Below, one piece after another: positions 54,891 to 63,218 of a stretch of DNA of 64,000 bases (positions are counted from its first letter, which is position 1; each line of letters starts with the position of its first letter). The DNA lies in contig CAVUHL010000003.1 of NCBI GenBank assembly GCA_963741305.1, forward strand, positions 3,968,001 through 4,032,000, written 5' to 3'. The position numbers and the translations under genes were made by a program. The stretch comes from DATMER01 sp963741305 (lineage in GTDB: Bacteria; Acidobacteriota; Thermoanaerobaculia; Multivoradales; UBA5704). The notes under the pieces were generated by a model. That model saw only the letters and a program-made list of their open reading frames with translations, ran no database searches and was not told the origin of the DNA.

Positions 54891-57800
54891 GTGCTCAGAC
54901 GTACCGGCCCGGAGCGTTCCAAGGAACGCTTTCCGGTGCTCCTTCACCCGGACCTCTACCGGAGGCTCCGAGAGTGCGGAAAGATCGCGCGCTCCGCGGT
55001 TTGGAAGGCGCTTTCCCGCCTGCGGGAGGGGCTCTGGGGGGGCGGCACCCGCGTCAAGCGCCTGCGCGGAGTGAGCCGTCCGGTCTACGAGGCCCGCGTC
55101 GACTCCGGCGACCGCCTGCTGTTCACCATGGCGCGCGCCCCACTCCGGGACGAACCAGAGAGGAGCGCGCCTCATCTCCAGGTCTGGGACTGGGTCGAGC
55201 ACGACGACGCCGAGCGCGTTGCCCGCCGCAACCGCTCCCCCGAAGCGGAGTTCCTGGAGCTGGAAACCGCCGAGCAGTTCGAGATCGACGAGCCGCCTCC
55301 CCATCCCGGAGCGACGTTCGCAGAGGTAGGCGACGAAACTTCCGAGCAGCTCCTCCAGTACCTGCTCCCTCCCGAGGAGCTGGACGTCGCCGCCGAAGAG
55401 TCCGCCATCAAGTGGTACCTGGTCGAGCCCGGCGCCCTGGCCGACGAAGAGGAGTTCCAGCGCCTCTTTGACCAGGGAGGCGACGAGCTGGAGCTGAAGC
55501 TCAGCCGCGAGCAGTACCGCATCCTCGCCTCCCCCGGCCCGCTTCTCATCGCAGGCAGCGCCGGCAGCGGCAAGACCGCGGTCTCAGTGCACCGCCTGGC
55601 CGCCGCGCCCTCCTCGGCCCTCTACCTCTCCTACAGCCCCGCCCTCGTCGAGCACGCCCGCCGCCTCTACTTCAACATTGCTACCGCTCGTGGAACGGCC
55701 GTTGGACGCGGCCCTGACTTCTTCACCTTCGCCGAGCTCTACCGGTCTCTGGCGAAGGCGCCCGAGGCGCCAGAGACCCCGGAAATGACCGAGCCGCTCT
55801 TCCGCGAATGGTTCCGCCGTTCGGGCCGGCCCCTCGATCCTGCCCTGGTCTGGGAGGAGCTGCGGAGCATCCTCAAGGGAGCCTGCCTCGCCCTGGACCG
55901 GCCCATGCTCCACGAGGCCGCCTATTACGAGCTGGGAAAAAAACGGGCGCCGCTCTTCGTGGACGAGCGGCCCGAGATCTGGCGCATCGCCCAGCGCTAT
56001 CAGGAATGGCTCGGCGAGGAGGGGCGCTACGACCGCATCGACCTCTGCCGCCGCGCCTTTTCGGAAATCCGCCAGGGGCGCGGCCGGACCTGGGATGTGG
56101 TGGTCTGCGACGAGGTCCAGGACCTTACCGAGCTGGAAGTAGCCTTCGTGCTCGCGCTGTCGCGCCGGCCCGACCTCTCCGGCGTCCTCCTCACCGGCGA
56201 CACGCAGCAGACCATCCAGCCGAGCGGCTTCCGCTGGGCCGAGGCCCGGCGCCTGGCCACCCGGATCGGACGCCGCAAGGAGGCGCCGCCGGTGCTCCGC
56301 CTGCGCCGCAACCTCCGTAGCGTCCGGCCGCTGGTGGAGCTGGCCAACGCCCTCCTCCTGCTGCGGCGCGAGGTTTTCGGCCGCACCGAGGAGGACGAGC
56401 CCGAGGAAGCTGCTGTCGAGGGGCCGGTCCCCATCGAGGTACCCTCTCCCGAGGAGGACGTGCTCGCCGCGATCGAAGGGTTTGGCCCGCGCTGCGCGGT
56501 GCTGACCCTCGACGATGCCGAGACCGAGCGCCTGCGGGAGAGGCTCGGCACGAGCCGGGTCTTCCACGTGCGCGACGCCAAGGGGCTGGAGTTCGAGAGC
56601 GTCGTGCTCTGGAAGCTCCTCGCGCCCGACCAGGATCTGATCCAACGCTTCCTGCGCGGTTCTGATGCCCGGATGGAACGGGAGCCCCGCTTCAAGCGCC
56701 TGCTCCAGTACCTCTACGTGGCGGTGACCCGCGCCCGCCGGCACTTGGCGGTATATGAGGGCCAGCGCGAAGGGCCGGAGCCCCATCCCTTCTGGGGGGA
56801 TCAGCGCTTCCGCGCCCGGCTCGAGCGCGAAACGGTGGAGGCCCTGCCCCACCTGTTCCGCCCCACGGCATCGCCCTTGGAGTGGCAGCGGGAAGGGGAT
56901 TACTTCCTCGAGCGCGGGCACTTCCGGCAGGCCGCCGAGTGCTACCGCCGCGCTGCCCGGCCCGAGCAGGAGGCCGAGGCCCTCGCGCGCGCCGACGAGG
57001 AGCGGGAGGACTGGATCGCCGCTCTCAGCCGCTGGGCCGGCCTTCGCCGAGCGGCGCGGCAGGCCCCGCTGCTCGATCGGCTGGGCCGGCTCTCCGAAGC
57101 CGCGGCCTCCTACCGGGAGGCCGGCCTGGAGCGGGAGGCGCGCGCCTGCGAGGCCCGCCTCCTCGAGAACCGCAAGGCCTGGAAGGAGGCGGCCGGGGCC
57201 TGGGAGGCGCTCGGCCGTCACGCGGACGCCGCCCGCTGCTGGGAGCGCGCTGCCGAGGGCAGCCGCGGTTTGGAGGCCGGCGATCACGAGGCCGCCGCCC
57301 GCTGCTTCCATGCCGCCGGCCAGCCGAAGAAAGCCGCTCTCGCCCTGGCGCGCCACCTGGAAGCCCTGGAGACCTGGAGCCGGGCCGCCGCGGCATACCG
57401 GATCGCCGGCAGGACCCAGAGCTCCAACCTCTGCCGCGCCCGGGCCCTGGAGGGAGCGGACCGGCCCGCCGCGGCCGCGGTCCGGCGCGAGCGCCTCGGC
57501 GAGGTCGAGCCGGCCGTCGCCCTCTACGCCCGGGCAGGCCGCTGGCTGGACGTAGCACGCCTGGAGCCGGCCCGGCCCGAGCCCCGCCGCCGCCTGCTGC
57601 CAAAGCTTCGGGAGCTGATCGAAGGAGGAGAGTGGGATCAAGCTGACCGGTTGCTGCGCGCCCGCCGCGAGGTGCTCCTCGATCAGCTCCCCGGGATCCC
57701 CTGGTTCCTCCTCACCCAGGGGGAGCGGCTCATCTGGGAAGAGCTGCGCGACCTGGAGAGGCTGGAGCACCGCTGGCGCGCCCTCCGCGCCGAGAGCGAG

Positions 57801-59261
57801 CGGGCCTGGAGCCGCGCTGCCCGCCACTGGTCGCTCGCCGAGGAGCCCGACCGCGCTGCCAAAGCGCTCGGGGACCGCCTCCGGAGAGCCTGGCCGCATC
57901 CGGTCCAAGAGACCCCTCCGGCCAGCCCGGAAGCCCCGTCCGCCCATCCGGAGCGCGAGGTCCTCCGCCGCCTGCTCCAGGGCACGATCCCCCAGGAAGA
58001 GGCCCGCGTCGCCATCCGCCACCTCCTGCAGGGTTGCGTCGCCTGCGCCCGCGAGATCGAGCGGCTCAAAAAGCCCTCGTCGCCGGTCAGCTACGACGAG
58101 GCGTTCAGCCGGATCCACACCAAGATCACCAGCGGCGGGCTGGAAGCGCTGCGGCGCAGCCCCCTGGGTCCATCGCCGTCCCCGTCGCACCTCTACGCGG
58201 AGCTGCTCGCCCACGAAGCGGTCGAGGGGCTGGTCCAGGTCCACAGCACGAGGCGCTACGCCAGCCTGGCACTCTGCGAGCTGCTGCTCCGCAAAAGCCG
58301 GGAGCTGGGCATCGACGATCCCGAGCGGGCGCGCAAGGCCGCGGACCTCGCGGTCCAGGTCGCCGAGCAGCTCGACCTCGACCTCTACGGCGCCCCCGTA
58401 GTGCAGGACGTGCGCGCCATGGCCTGGGCCTATCTCGCCGAGAGCCGCAGGGTGCAGTCTGAGGTGCAGCTCGCCGAGAGCTCCATGGGCAAGGCCGAGC
58501 GGCTGCTGGAGGAAGGGAGCGGCGATCCCCTGGCCCGCGCCGAGCTGCTGACGCTCAAGGCCTCCCTGGCAGGCTACTGCGGCCGGTTCGACGAGGCGAT
58601 CCGCATCCTCAACCGGGCCTCCTCGATCTACCGCCGGCTGGACGAGCGCCATCTCTTCGGCCGCACCCTGCTCAAGAAGGGGACCCTCCTCGGCAACGCC
58701 GGCCAGCACGCGACCGCCCTGCGGCTGATCCGGCGCAGCATCGACCTCATTGATCCCCCGCGCGAGCCGCGCCTGATCGTCTGCGCCACCCACAACCTGA
58801 TCTGGTTCCTCAACGAGAGCGGCCGCTCGGGCGAGGCCGACGCCTGCATCGGCGGCGCGCGCCGGCTTTACGAGCAGGCGGGAGACCGCCGCCATCTGAG
58901 CCGGCTGCGCTGGCTGGAGGGCAAGCTCGCATCCCGCCCCCGAGAGGCCGAAGGCGCGCTGCTCGCCGCCCGCGACGGGCTGGCGAGGGAGGGGCTCGTC
59001 TACGAGGCCGCGCTAGCGGCCATGGACCTAGCCGTGCTCTACGTCCACGAGCGCCGGGAGGCCGACATGCTCCGCCAGGCCGACCAGCTTTTCCCCCTCT
59101 TCCGCTCGGACGACATGTACCGCGAGACCGCCACGGCCCTGCAATCCTTCCAGCAGCAGACCAGGCCCGAGGACACGGCAAGGCTCATCGACGAGCTTTC
59201 CGGCTGGGTCGAGAGGGCTCGCACCGAGAAAAACCCGCCGGCTTTGGCGCTGCCGCTCTGA
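54891..59261 (+). CDS. Giant UvrD-type helicase with RelE/ParE-like N-terminus, helical repeats, zinc-like motif and TPR C-terminus (copy 2)
   Basis: 1456 residues from the GTG at 54891. It is colinear with copy 1 throughout: RFPVLLHPDLYRRLREC and RVKRLRG in the RelE/ParE-like part; GSAGSGKTAV, VVVCDEVQDLT, LTGDTQQTIQPSGF, RDAKGLEFESVVLW and YVAVTRARRHLA in the helicase; HFRQAAECYRRAAR repeats; IRHLLQGCVACAREI as the zinc-like motif (spacing kept); and the C-terminal TPR block (LLRKSRELGIDDPERARKAA, ASSIYRRLDERHLFGRTLLK). The strongest differences are in the acidic segment before Walker A and in the repeats. The spacer to copy 1 is only 54 bases. Both copies retain all helicase motifs, so both are probably functional rather than redundant decay. 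Confidence 0.88.
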   Translation: MLRRTGPERSKERFPVLLHPDLYRRLRECGKIARSAVWKALSRLREGLWGGGTRVKRLRGVSRPVYEARVDSGDRLLFTMARAPLRDEPERSAPHLQVWDWVEHDDAERVARRNRSPEAEFLELETAEQFEIDEPPPHPGATFAEVGDETSEQLLQYLLPPEELDVAAEESAIKWYLVEPGALADEEEFQRLFDQGGDELELKLSREQYRILASPGPLLIAGSAGSGKTAVSVHRLAAAPSSALYLSYSPALVEHARRLYFNIATARGTAVGRGPDFFTFAELYRSLAKAPEAPETPEMTEPLFREWFRRSGRPLDPALVWEELRSILKGACLALDRPMLHEAAYYELGKKRAPLFVDERPEIWRIAQRYQEWLGEEGRYDRIDLCRRAFSEIRQGRGRTWDVVVCDEVQDLTELEVAFVLALSRRPDLSGVLLTGDTQQTIQPSGFRWAEARRLATRIGRRKEAPPVLRLRRNLRSVRPLVELANALLLLRREVFGRTEEDEPEEAAVEGPVPIEVPSPEEDVLAAIEGFGPRCAVLTLDDAETERLRERLGTSRVFHVRDAKGLEFESVVLWKLLAPDQDLIQRFLRGSDARMEREPRFKRLLQYLYVAVTRARRHLAVYEGQREGPEPHPFWGDQRFRARLERETVEALPHLFRPTASPLEWQREGDYFLERGHFRQAAECYRRAARPEQEAEALARADEEREDWIAALSRWAGLRRAARQAPLLDRLGRLSEAAASYREAGLEREARACEARLLENRKAWKEAAGAWEALGRHADAARCWERAAEGSRGLEAGDHEAAARCFHAAGQPKKAALALARHLEALETWSRAAAAYRIAGRTQSSNLCRARALEGADRPAAAAVRRERLGEVEPAVALYARAGRWLDVARLEPARPEPRRRLLPKLRELIEGGEWDQADRLLRARREVLLDQLPGIPWFLLTQGERLIWEELRDLERLEHRWRALRAESERAWSRAARHWSLAEEPDRAAKALGDRLRRAWPHPVQETPPASPEAPSAHPEREVLRRLLQGTIPQEEARVAIRHLLQGCVACAREIERLKKPSSPVSYDEAFSRIHTKITSGGLEALRRSPLGPSPSPSHLYAELLAHEAVEGLVQVHSTRRYASLALCELLLRKSRELGIDDPERARKAADLAVQVAEQLDLDLYGAPVVQDVRAMAWAYLAESRRVQSEVQLAESSMGKAERLLEEGSGDPLARAELLTLKASLAGYCGRFDEAIRILNRASSIYRRLDERHLFGRTLLKKGTLLGNAGQHATALRLIRRSIDLIDPPREPRLIVCATHNLIWFLNESGRSGEADACIGGARRLYEQAGDRRHLSRLRWLEGKLASRPREAEGALLAARDGLAREGLVYEAALAAMDLAVLYVHERREADMLRQADQLFPLFRSDDMYRETATALQSFQQQTRPEDTARLIDELSGWVERARTEKNPPALALPL

Positions 59262-59372
59262 AGGACATAGGACCAAAGGGACGTAAAGGACCCAAAGGAC
59301 TCCGGAAACGGACTTCCTTGTCCTTTAGGTCCCTTGAGTCCTTTATGTCCTTTTGGTCCTTCCTGCCTCACC
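59262..59372. repeat. Inverted array of short AAGGAC-type repeats
   Basis: The left half repeats AAGGAC/AAAGGACC units (GGACATAGGACCAAAGGGAC); the right half repeats the complement (GTCCTTTAGGTCCCTTGAGT). They are separated by about ten bases, so the whole stretch can fold into a long imperfect hairpin. It lies between the second helicase gene and argE and probably ends the helicase transcript. Confidence 0.75.
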
Positions 59373-59378
59373 TATAAT
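59373..59378 (+). promoter_or_regulatory. -10 box of argE
   Basis: TATAAT eleven bases before the ATG at 59390, directly after the inverted repeat array. The short leader lacks a Shine-Dalgarno. Confidence 0.5.
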
Positions 59379-59389
59379 CCCGCTTCGGC

Positions 59390-60565
59390 ATGGCCGCCCA
59401 ACTCTCTGACACGGATCTCCTCGCCCGCCTGGTCGCTTTCGACACGACCAGCCGGAACAGCAACCTCCCGCTGGCCGGCTTCCTCGCCGATTATCTCGAC
59501 CGGCCCGGCATCCGCGTCGAGCGCAATCCCTCGGCCGATGGCACCAAGACCAACCTGATCGCCTGGATCGGCCCCGAAATTGATCCCAAGCAAGGGGGAG
59601 ACCGCCGCGGCCTGGTCCTCTCCGGGCACATGGACACCGTCCCCGCCGAGGAAGCCGGCTGGCGCAGCGACCCTTTCATGCTGTCCGATGAGGGGGACCG
59701 CTGGGTCGCCCGCGGCTCCTGCGACATGAAGGGCTTCCTCGCCCTCGCCGCCAACCTCGCTGTGGAAATCGCCCGGAACCGCCGCGGCCTGATGCGCGCT
59801 CCCCTGGCCCTGGTCTTCACTTATGACGAGGAGGTCGGCACCCTGGGAGCCCGGCGCCTGACCGAGACCTTTCGCGGCACCTTTCCCCGGAGCGCCGTCA
59901 TCGGCGAGCCCACCTCGCTACGGGTGGCACGTGTGCACAAGGGCCATCTCAAGATGCGGATCACACTCCACGGCAAGAGCGCCCACAGCGGCTATCCCCA
60001 CTTGGGCGCCAACGCGATCGAGCCGGCCGGCCGGGTGATCGCGGCCCTCACCAGCCTGCGCCAGGAGCTTGAAGCCGAGGCCGCGGCCAACCGCGAGCTT
60101 TTCCCGGAGGTCCCCTTTGTGCCGCTGAATGTCGGAACCGTACACGGCGGCTCGGCCATCAACGTAGTGCCCGACCGCTGTGAGGTCGAAGTGGGCGTGC
60201 GACCGCTCCCCGGCGTCGAGTCCGAGGCACTGGCCGAGCGCATCCGCCGCGCCGCCCGCGAGGCCGCCGCCCCGTTCGAGCCCGACATGGAGATCCTCTC
60301 CGACAGCCCACCCATGCTCCTGGATGAAGCGTCGCCAATCCACCGGCACCTCTGCGCCCTCGTCGGCCAGAGGACAGGTTCCAGCGTCTCCTTTGCCACG
60401 GACGCCGGCTGGCTCCAGCGCCTGGGCATGGACTGCGTCATCTTCGGACCCGGCTCCATCGAGGTCGCCCACAAGCCGAACGAGCACCTCCCCAAAGACG
60501 AGTTCGCCGCCGCCCGCGGATTGCTGGATGCGACCGTCCGCCGCTTCTGTCAGGAGACGGCATGA
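59390..60565 (+). CDS. argE: Acetylornithine deacetylase (M20 family)
   Basis: 391 residues, normal for ArgE. M20 motifs are SGHMDTVPAEEAGWRSDPF (metal His and Asp), RGSCDMKGFLALAAN (bridging Asp), TYDEEVGTLGARRL (catalytic and metal Glu), GEPTSLRVARVHKGHLKMRI and the dimer-domain HSGYPHLGANAIEP. It removes acetate from N-acetylornithine in arginine synthesis; related M20 deacylases cannot be fully excluded. The downstream hutF-like gene overlaps by four bases, an unusual pairing of an anabolic with a catabolic enzyme. Confidence 0.9.
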   Translation: MAAQLSDTDLLARLVAFDTTSRNSNLPLAGFLADYLDRPGIRVERNPSADGTKTNLIAWIGPEIDPKQGGDRRGLVLSGHMDTVPAEEAGWRSDPFMLSDEGDRWVARGSCDMKGFLALAANLAVEIARNRRGLMRAPLALVFTYDEEVGTLGARRLTETFRGTFPRSAVIGEPTSLRVARVHKGHLKMRITLHGKSAHSGYPHLGANAIEPAGRVIAALTSLRQELEAEAAANRELFPEVPFVPLNVGTVHGGSAINVVPDRCEVEVGVRPLPGVESEALAERIRRAAREAAAPFEPDMEILSDSPPMLLDEASPIHRHLCALVGQRTGSSVSFATDAGWLQRLGMDCVIFGPGSIEVAHKPNEHLPKDEFAAARGLLDATVRRFCQETA

Positions 60566-61818
60566 GCGTGCTCGAAGCTGACTGGACCTGGACCGGCGAG
60601 CGCTTCGAGAGCGGTATTCAGGTCCGGATCGAGGAAGGCCGTATTGCTGAGCTGGGAACTTTCGGCTCGCCGGACCTCCGTCTGGAAAACCGTGCCCTCC
60701 TCCCGGGGATGATTTCCTCCCACTCGCATGCCTTCCAGCGCGGCCTGCGCGGACGGGGCGAACGCTTCCCCGCCGGCACCGGCAACTTCTGGACCTGGCG
60801 CGAGGCCATGTACGGCCTCGTGGACCGGCTCGAGCCGGACGAGTTCCAGGCCCTCTGCCGGCAAAACTTCCGGGAGATGCGCTCCGCGGGGATCACCTGC
60901 GTGGGCGAGTTCCACTACTTCCATCACGGGCCGGAGCTGGACGGCTGGGCCTTCGACGAGCGGGTGCTCCGCGCCGCGGCCGAGGCCGGCATCCGGATCG
61001 CGCTGCTGCAGTCCTACTACCGTACCGGCGCCATCGGTCAGCCACTGGAAGGGGGGCAACGGCGCTTCAGCACACCCTCGCCCCCGGCGTTCTGGGAACA
61101 GGTGGACCGGCTGGGAGCCCTCCTCGACCCCGCGACCCAGACCCTCGGCGCTTCGGTCCACAGCATCCGAGCCGCGGGGCTGGAGGATCTGCGCAGCATC
61201 TATGACGAGGCCCGGCGCCGCGACCTGGTCTTCCACATCCATGTGGAGGAGCAGCGCCGGGAGATCCAGGACGCGCTCGCCTATTACGGCCGCCGTCCCA
61301 TGCAGCTCCTCCTGGAGACCCTGGGCACCGCGACCGATGTCACCGCCATTCACTGCACCCATACCGACGCCGAGGACATGGAGCGCTTCCTGGCTGGCGG
61401 CGGCACGGTCTGCCTCTGCCCTCTCACCGAAGGCAACCTCGGCGACGGCATCCCCGGAAAGATCATGTCGCCCTGCATTGGGACCGACTCGAACGCCAGG
61501 CTCTCCATGCTGGAAGAGATGCGCTGGCTCGAGTACGGGCAGCGGCTCGCCACCGAGAGCCGGGGTGTGCGCCGCGACCATGACGGCCAGGTGGCACGGG
61601 TCCTCTTCGAGGCCGCCACCGTGAACGGCGCGCAGGCCCTCGGAGTCGATGCCGGCCGTATCGCGCCCGGCTGCTGGGCGGATTTCGCCGCGATCGACCT
61701 GGGCGTCCCATCCCTCGCCGGCTGGGAGCCCGATACACTGCTGGATTCCCTCGTCTTCGGAACTGGAAACGAGGCGATCGCCGCCACCTGCGTGGGCGGC
61801 GCCTGGATGGAGTGCTAA
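60562..61818 (+). CDS. hutF: Formimidoylglutamate deiminase
   Basis: 418 residues. The amidohydrolase pattern of HutF is seen: LLPGMISSHSHAFQRGLRG, FWTWREAMYGLVDRL, TCVGEFHYFHHGP, LVFHIHVEEQRREI, TAIHCTHTDAEDM and GTDSNARLSMLEEMRWLEY. It converts N-formimidoyl-L-glutamate to N-formylglutamate in the five-step histidine degradation route. No other hut gene is in the window. The ATG overlaps argE by four bases. Confidence 0.9.
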   Translation: MSVLEADWTWTGERFESGIQVRIEEGRIAELGTFGSPDLRLENRALLPGMISSHSHAFQRGLRGRGERFPAGTGNFWTWREAMYGLVDRLEPDEFQALCRQNFREMRSAGITCVGEFHYFHHGPELDGWAFDERVLRAAAEAGIRIALLQSYYRTGAIGQPLEGGQRRFSTPSPPAFWEQVDRLGALLDPATQTLGASVHSIRAAGLEDLRSIYDEARRRDLVFHIHVEEQRREIQDALAYYGRRPMQLLLETLGTATDVTAIHCTHTDAEDMERFLAGGGTVCLCPLTEGNLGDGIPGKIMSPCIGTDSNARLSMLEEMRWLEYGQRLATESRGVRRDHDGQVARVLFEAATVNGAQALGVDAGRIAPGCWADFAAIDLGVPSLAGWEPDTLLDSLVFGTGNEAIAATCVGGAWMEC

Positions 61819-61820
61819 AT

Positions 61821-62498
61821 ATGTGCGGACGCTACACCCTGAGCTCGAAAGGCGATGAGCTGGCCCTTCTGTTCGATCTGCGGGAAGTCCCTGAGCTTCC
61901 TTACCGATACAACATCGCGCCCACTCAAGAGACGGCGGTGGTGCGGGTCGAGCGGCCCGGCGAGCCCCGCCGGCTCGGCCTGCTGCGCTGGGGGCTGATC
62001 CCCTACTGGGCCAAGGAGGCGAGCATCGGCAACCGGATGATCAACGCCCGCGCCGAGAGCGTGGCCGAGAAGCCCTCCTACCGCTGGAGCTTCCGCAAGA
62101 AGCGCTGCCTCATCCCCGCCGACGGCTTCTACGAATGGAAGAAGGAAGGCAAGGCGAAGCAGCCCTACCTGATCCGGCGCAAGGACGGCCAGCCCTTCGC
62201 CTTTGCCGGTCTCTGGGACCGTTGGCAGGACCCCGAGCGCGGGCCGCTCGATACCTTTACCATCCTGACCACCGATGCCAACGAGCTGATCCGCCCCCTC
62301 CACGACCGCATGCCCGTCATCCTGGACCGCAAGGACTTCGACCTCTGGCTCGATCCGGCGTTCGAGGAGCGCGAGCGCCTGCAGCCGCTGCTCGCGCCGT
62401 TCGATCCGCAGCAGATGGAGACCTTCCCGGTGAGCCGCACGGTGAATAGCCCGGCCAATGACGTGGCCGAGTGCATCGCGCCGCTCGTGCAGGACTAG
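61821..62498 (+). CDS. SRAP domain protein (SOS response-associated peptidase, YedK/HMCES type)
   Basis: 225 residues. The start is fixed at the ATG at 61821 because the second residue must be the catalytic Cys (MCGRYTLSS). Further SRAP residues are NIAPTQETAVVR, WGLIPYWAKEA, NARAESVAEKPSYRWSF, GFYEWKKEGK and LHDRMPVIL. It forms a thiazolidine crosslink to abasic sites in single-stranded DNA. It lies three bases after hutF on the same strand. Repeat island F follows its stop. Confidence 0.95.
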   Translation: MCGRYTLSSKGDELALLFDLREVPELPYRYNIAPTQETAVVRVERPGEPRRLGLLRWGLIPYWAKEASIGNRMINARAESVAEKPSYRWSFRKKRCLIPADGFYEWKKEGKAKQPYLIRRKDGQPFAFAGLWDRWQDPERGPLDTFTILTTDANELIRPLHDRMPVILDRKDFDLWLDPAFEERERLQPLLAPFDPQQMETFPVSRTVNSPANDVAECIAPLVQD

Positions 62499-62507
62499 CT
62501 TGAAGAG

Positions 62508-62745
62508 AAGGGGAGGCGGCTTGCGCCGAAGCGAGAGCCGCTAAGCGAGTAGCCATGTTGGCTAGCTCTCGAGCCGCGGCTGCTTGCCGAGAAGCGAGAG
62601 CTGCTTGGGGTGGAGCGAGAGCCGCTACTTGAGTAGCCATGTTGGCTAGCTCTCTAGTTGAGGCTGCTTGCCGGGAAGCCAGAGCCGCTTGTGTCCTAGC
62701 GAGGGCCGCGTGTGCTCCAGCGGGAGCCGCGTGTGCTCTAGCTAG
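62508..62745. repeat. 21-bp tandem repeat island F with 84-bp higher-order unit
   Basis: Eleven units in exact 21-bp register fill the gap between two convergent genes. A four-unit block (84 bp) is repeated: AGTAGCCATGTTGGCTAGCT occurs at 62548 and again at 62632, with similar flanks. Cores include GCTAGC and AGAGCCGCTT. Minus-strand reading gives Ala-rich heptads (ALASRQA, NMATQVA, NMATRLA). The last unit runs into the stop codon of the DUF456 gene. Confidence 0.88.
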
Positions 62746-63218
62746 AGCATGTAGGCGGTGATAAAGAGGCCGACCATGGCGAAGACCACGGCGATCTTCC
62801 CCGCGGTCCCGACGATCATCCCGATCCAGGTACCAAACCCGACCTTGCCGGCCTGCTCCCAGTTGCGCCGCGACAGGTACTCGCCGAGCATCGCGCCCAC
62901 GAACGGGCCGAGCAGCAGCCCGGGCAGGCTGAAGAAGAGCCCGACGATGGTGCCCACCGCCGCGCCGAAGATGGCCATCTTGCTGGCCCCCACCCGCTTC
63001 GCCCCCATCCCCGCCGCCGCGATCTCGATGACAAAGGTCAGGAGCATGAGCAGGAAGAGCAGCGTGAGCGTGAACCACCCCACCTTCTGGAAGTGGTCGA
63101 TCCATGCCGCGATCAGCAGGCCGATGAAGATGAGCGGCGCTCCGGGCAGCGCGGGCAGGATCGTCCCCGCCAGGCCGGCGAGGATGAGCGCGATGGCGAC
63201 GACCCAGAGCAACGTCAT
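62742..63218 (-). CDS. DUF456 family membrane protein
   Basis: 158 residues from the ATG at 63216-63218. Four to five hydrophobic spans with the family pattern ILAGLAGTILPALPGAPLIF, then GASKMAIFGAAVGTIVGLFF, LPGLLLGPFVGAMLGEYL and a final GKIAVVFAMVGLFITAYML. Function unknown. The ATG overlaps the stop of the DUF4349 gene by four bases. Its stop codon lies at the edge of repeat island F. Confidence 0.9.
   Translation of the reverse strand: MTLLWVVAIALILAGLAGTILPALPGAPLIFIGLLIAAWIDHFQKVGWFTLTLLFLLMLLTFVIEIAAAGMGAKRVGASKMAIFGAAVGTIVGLFFSLPGLLLGPFVGAMLGEYLSRRNWEQAGKVGFGTWIGMIVGTAGKIAVVFAMVGLFITAYML

Noticed and set aside
55584..58895. Minus-strand frame of 1103 codons opposite the second giant helicase
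   Set aside because: Same reason; the similarity to the antisense of copy 1 only mirrors the sense-strand paralogy.
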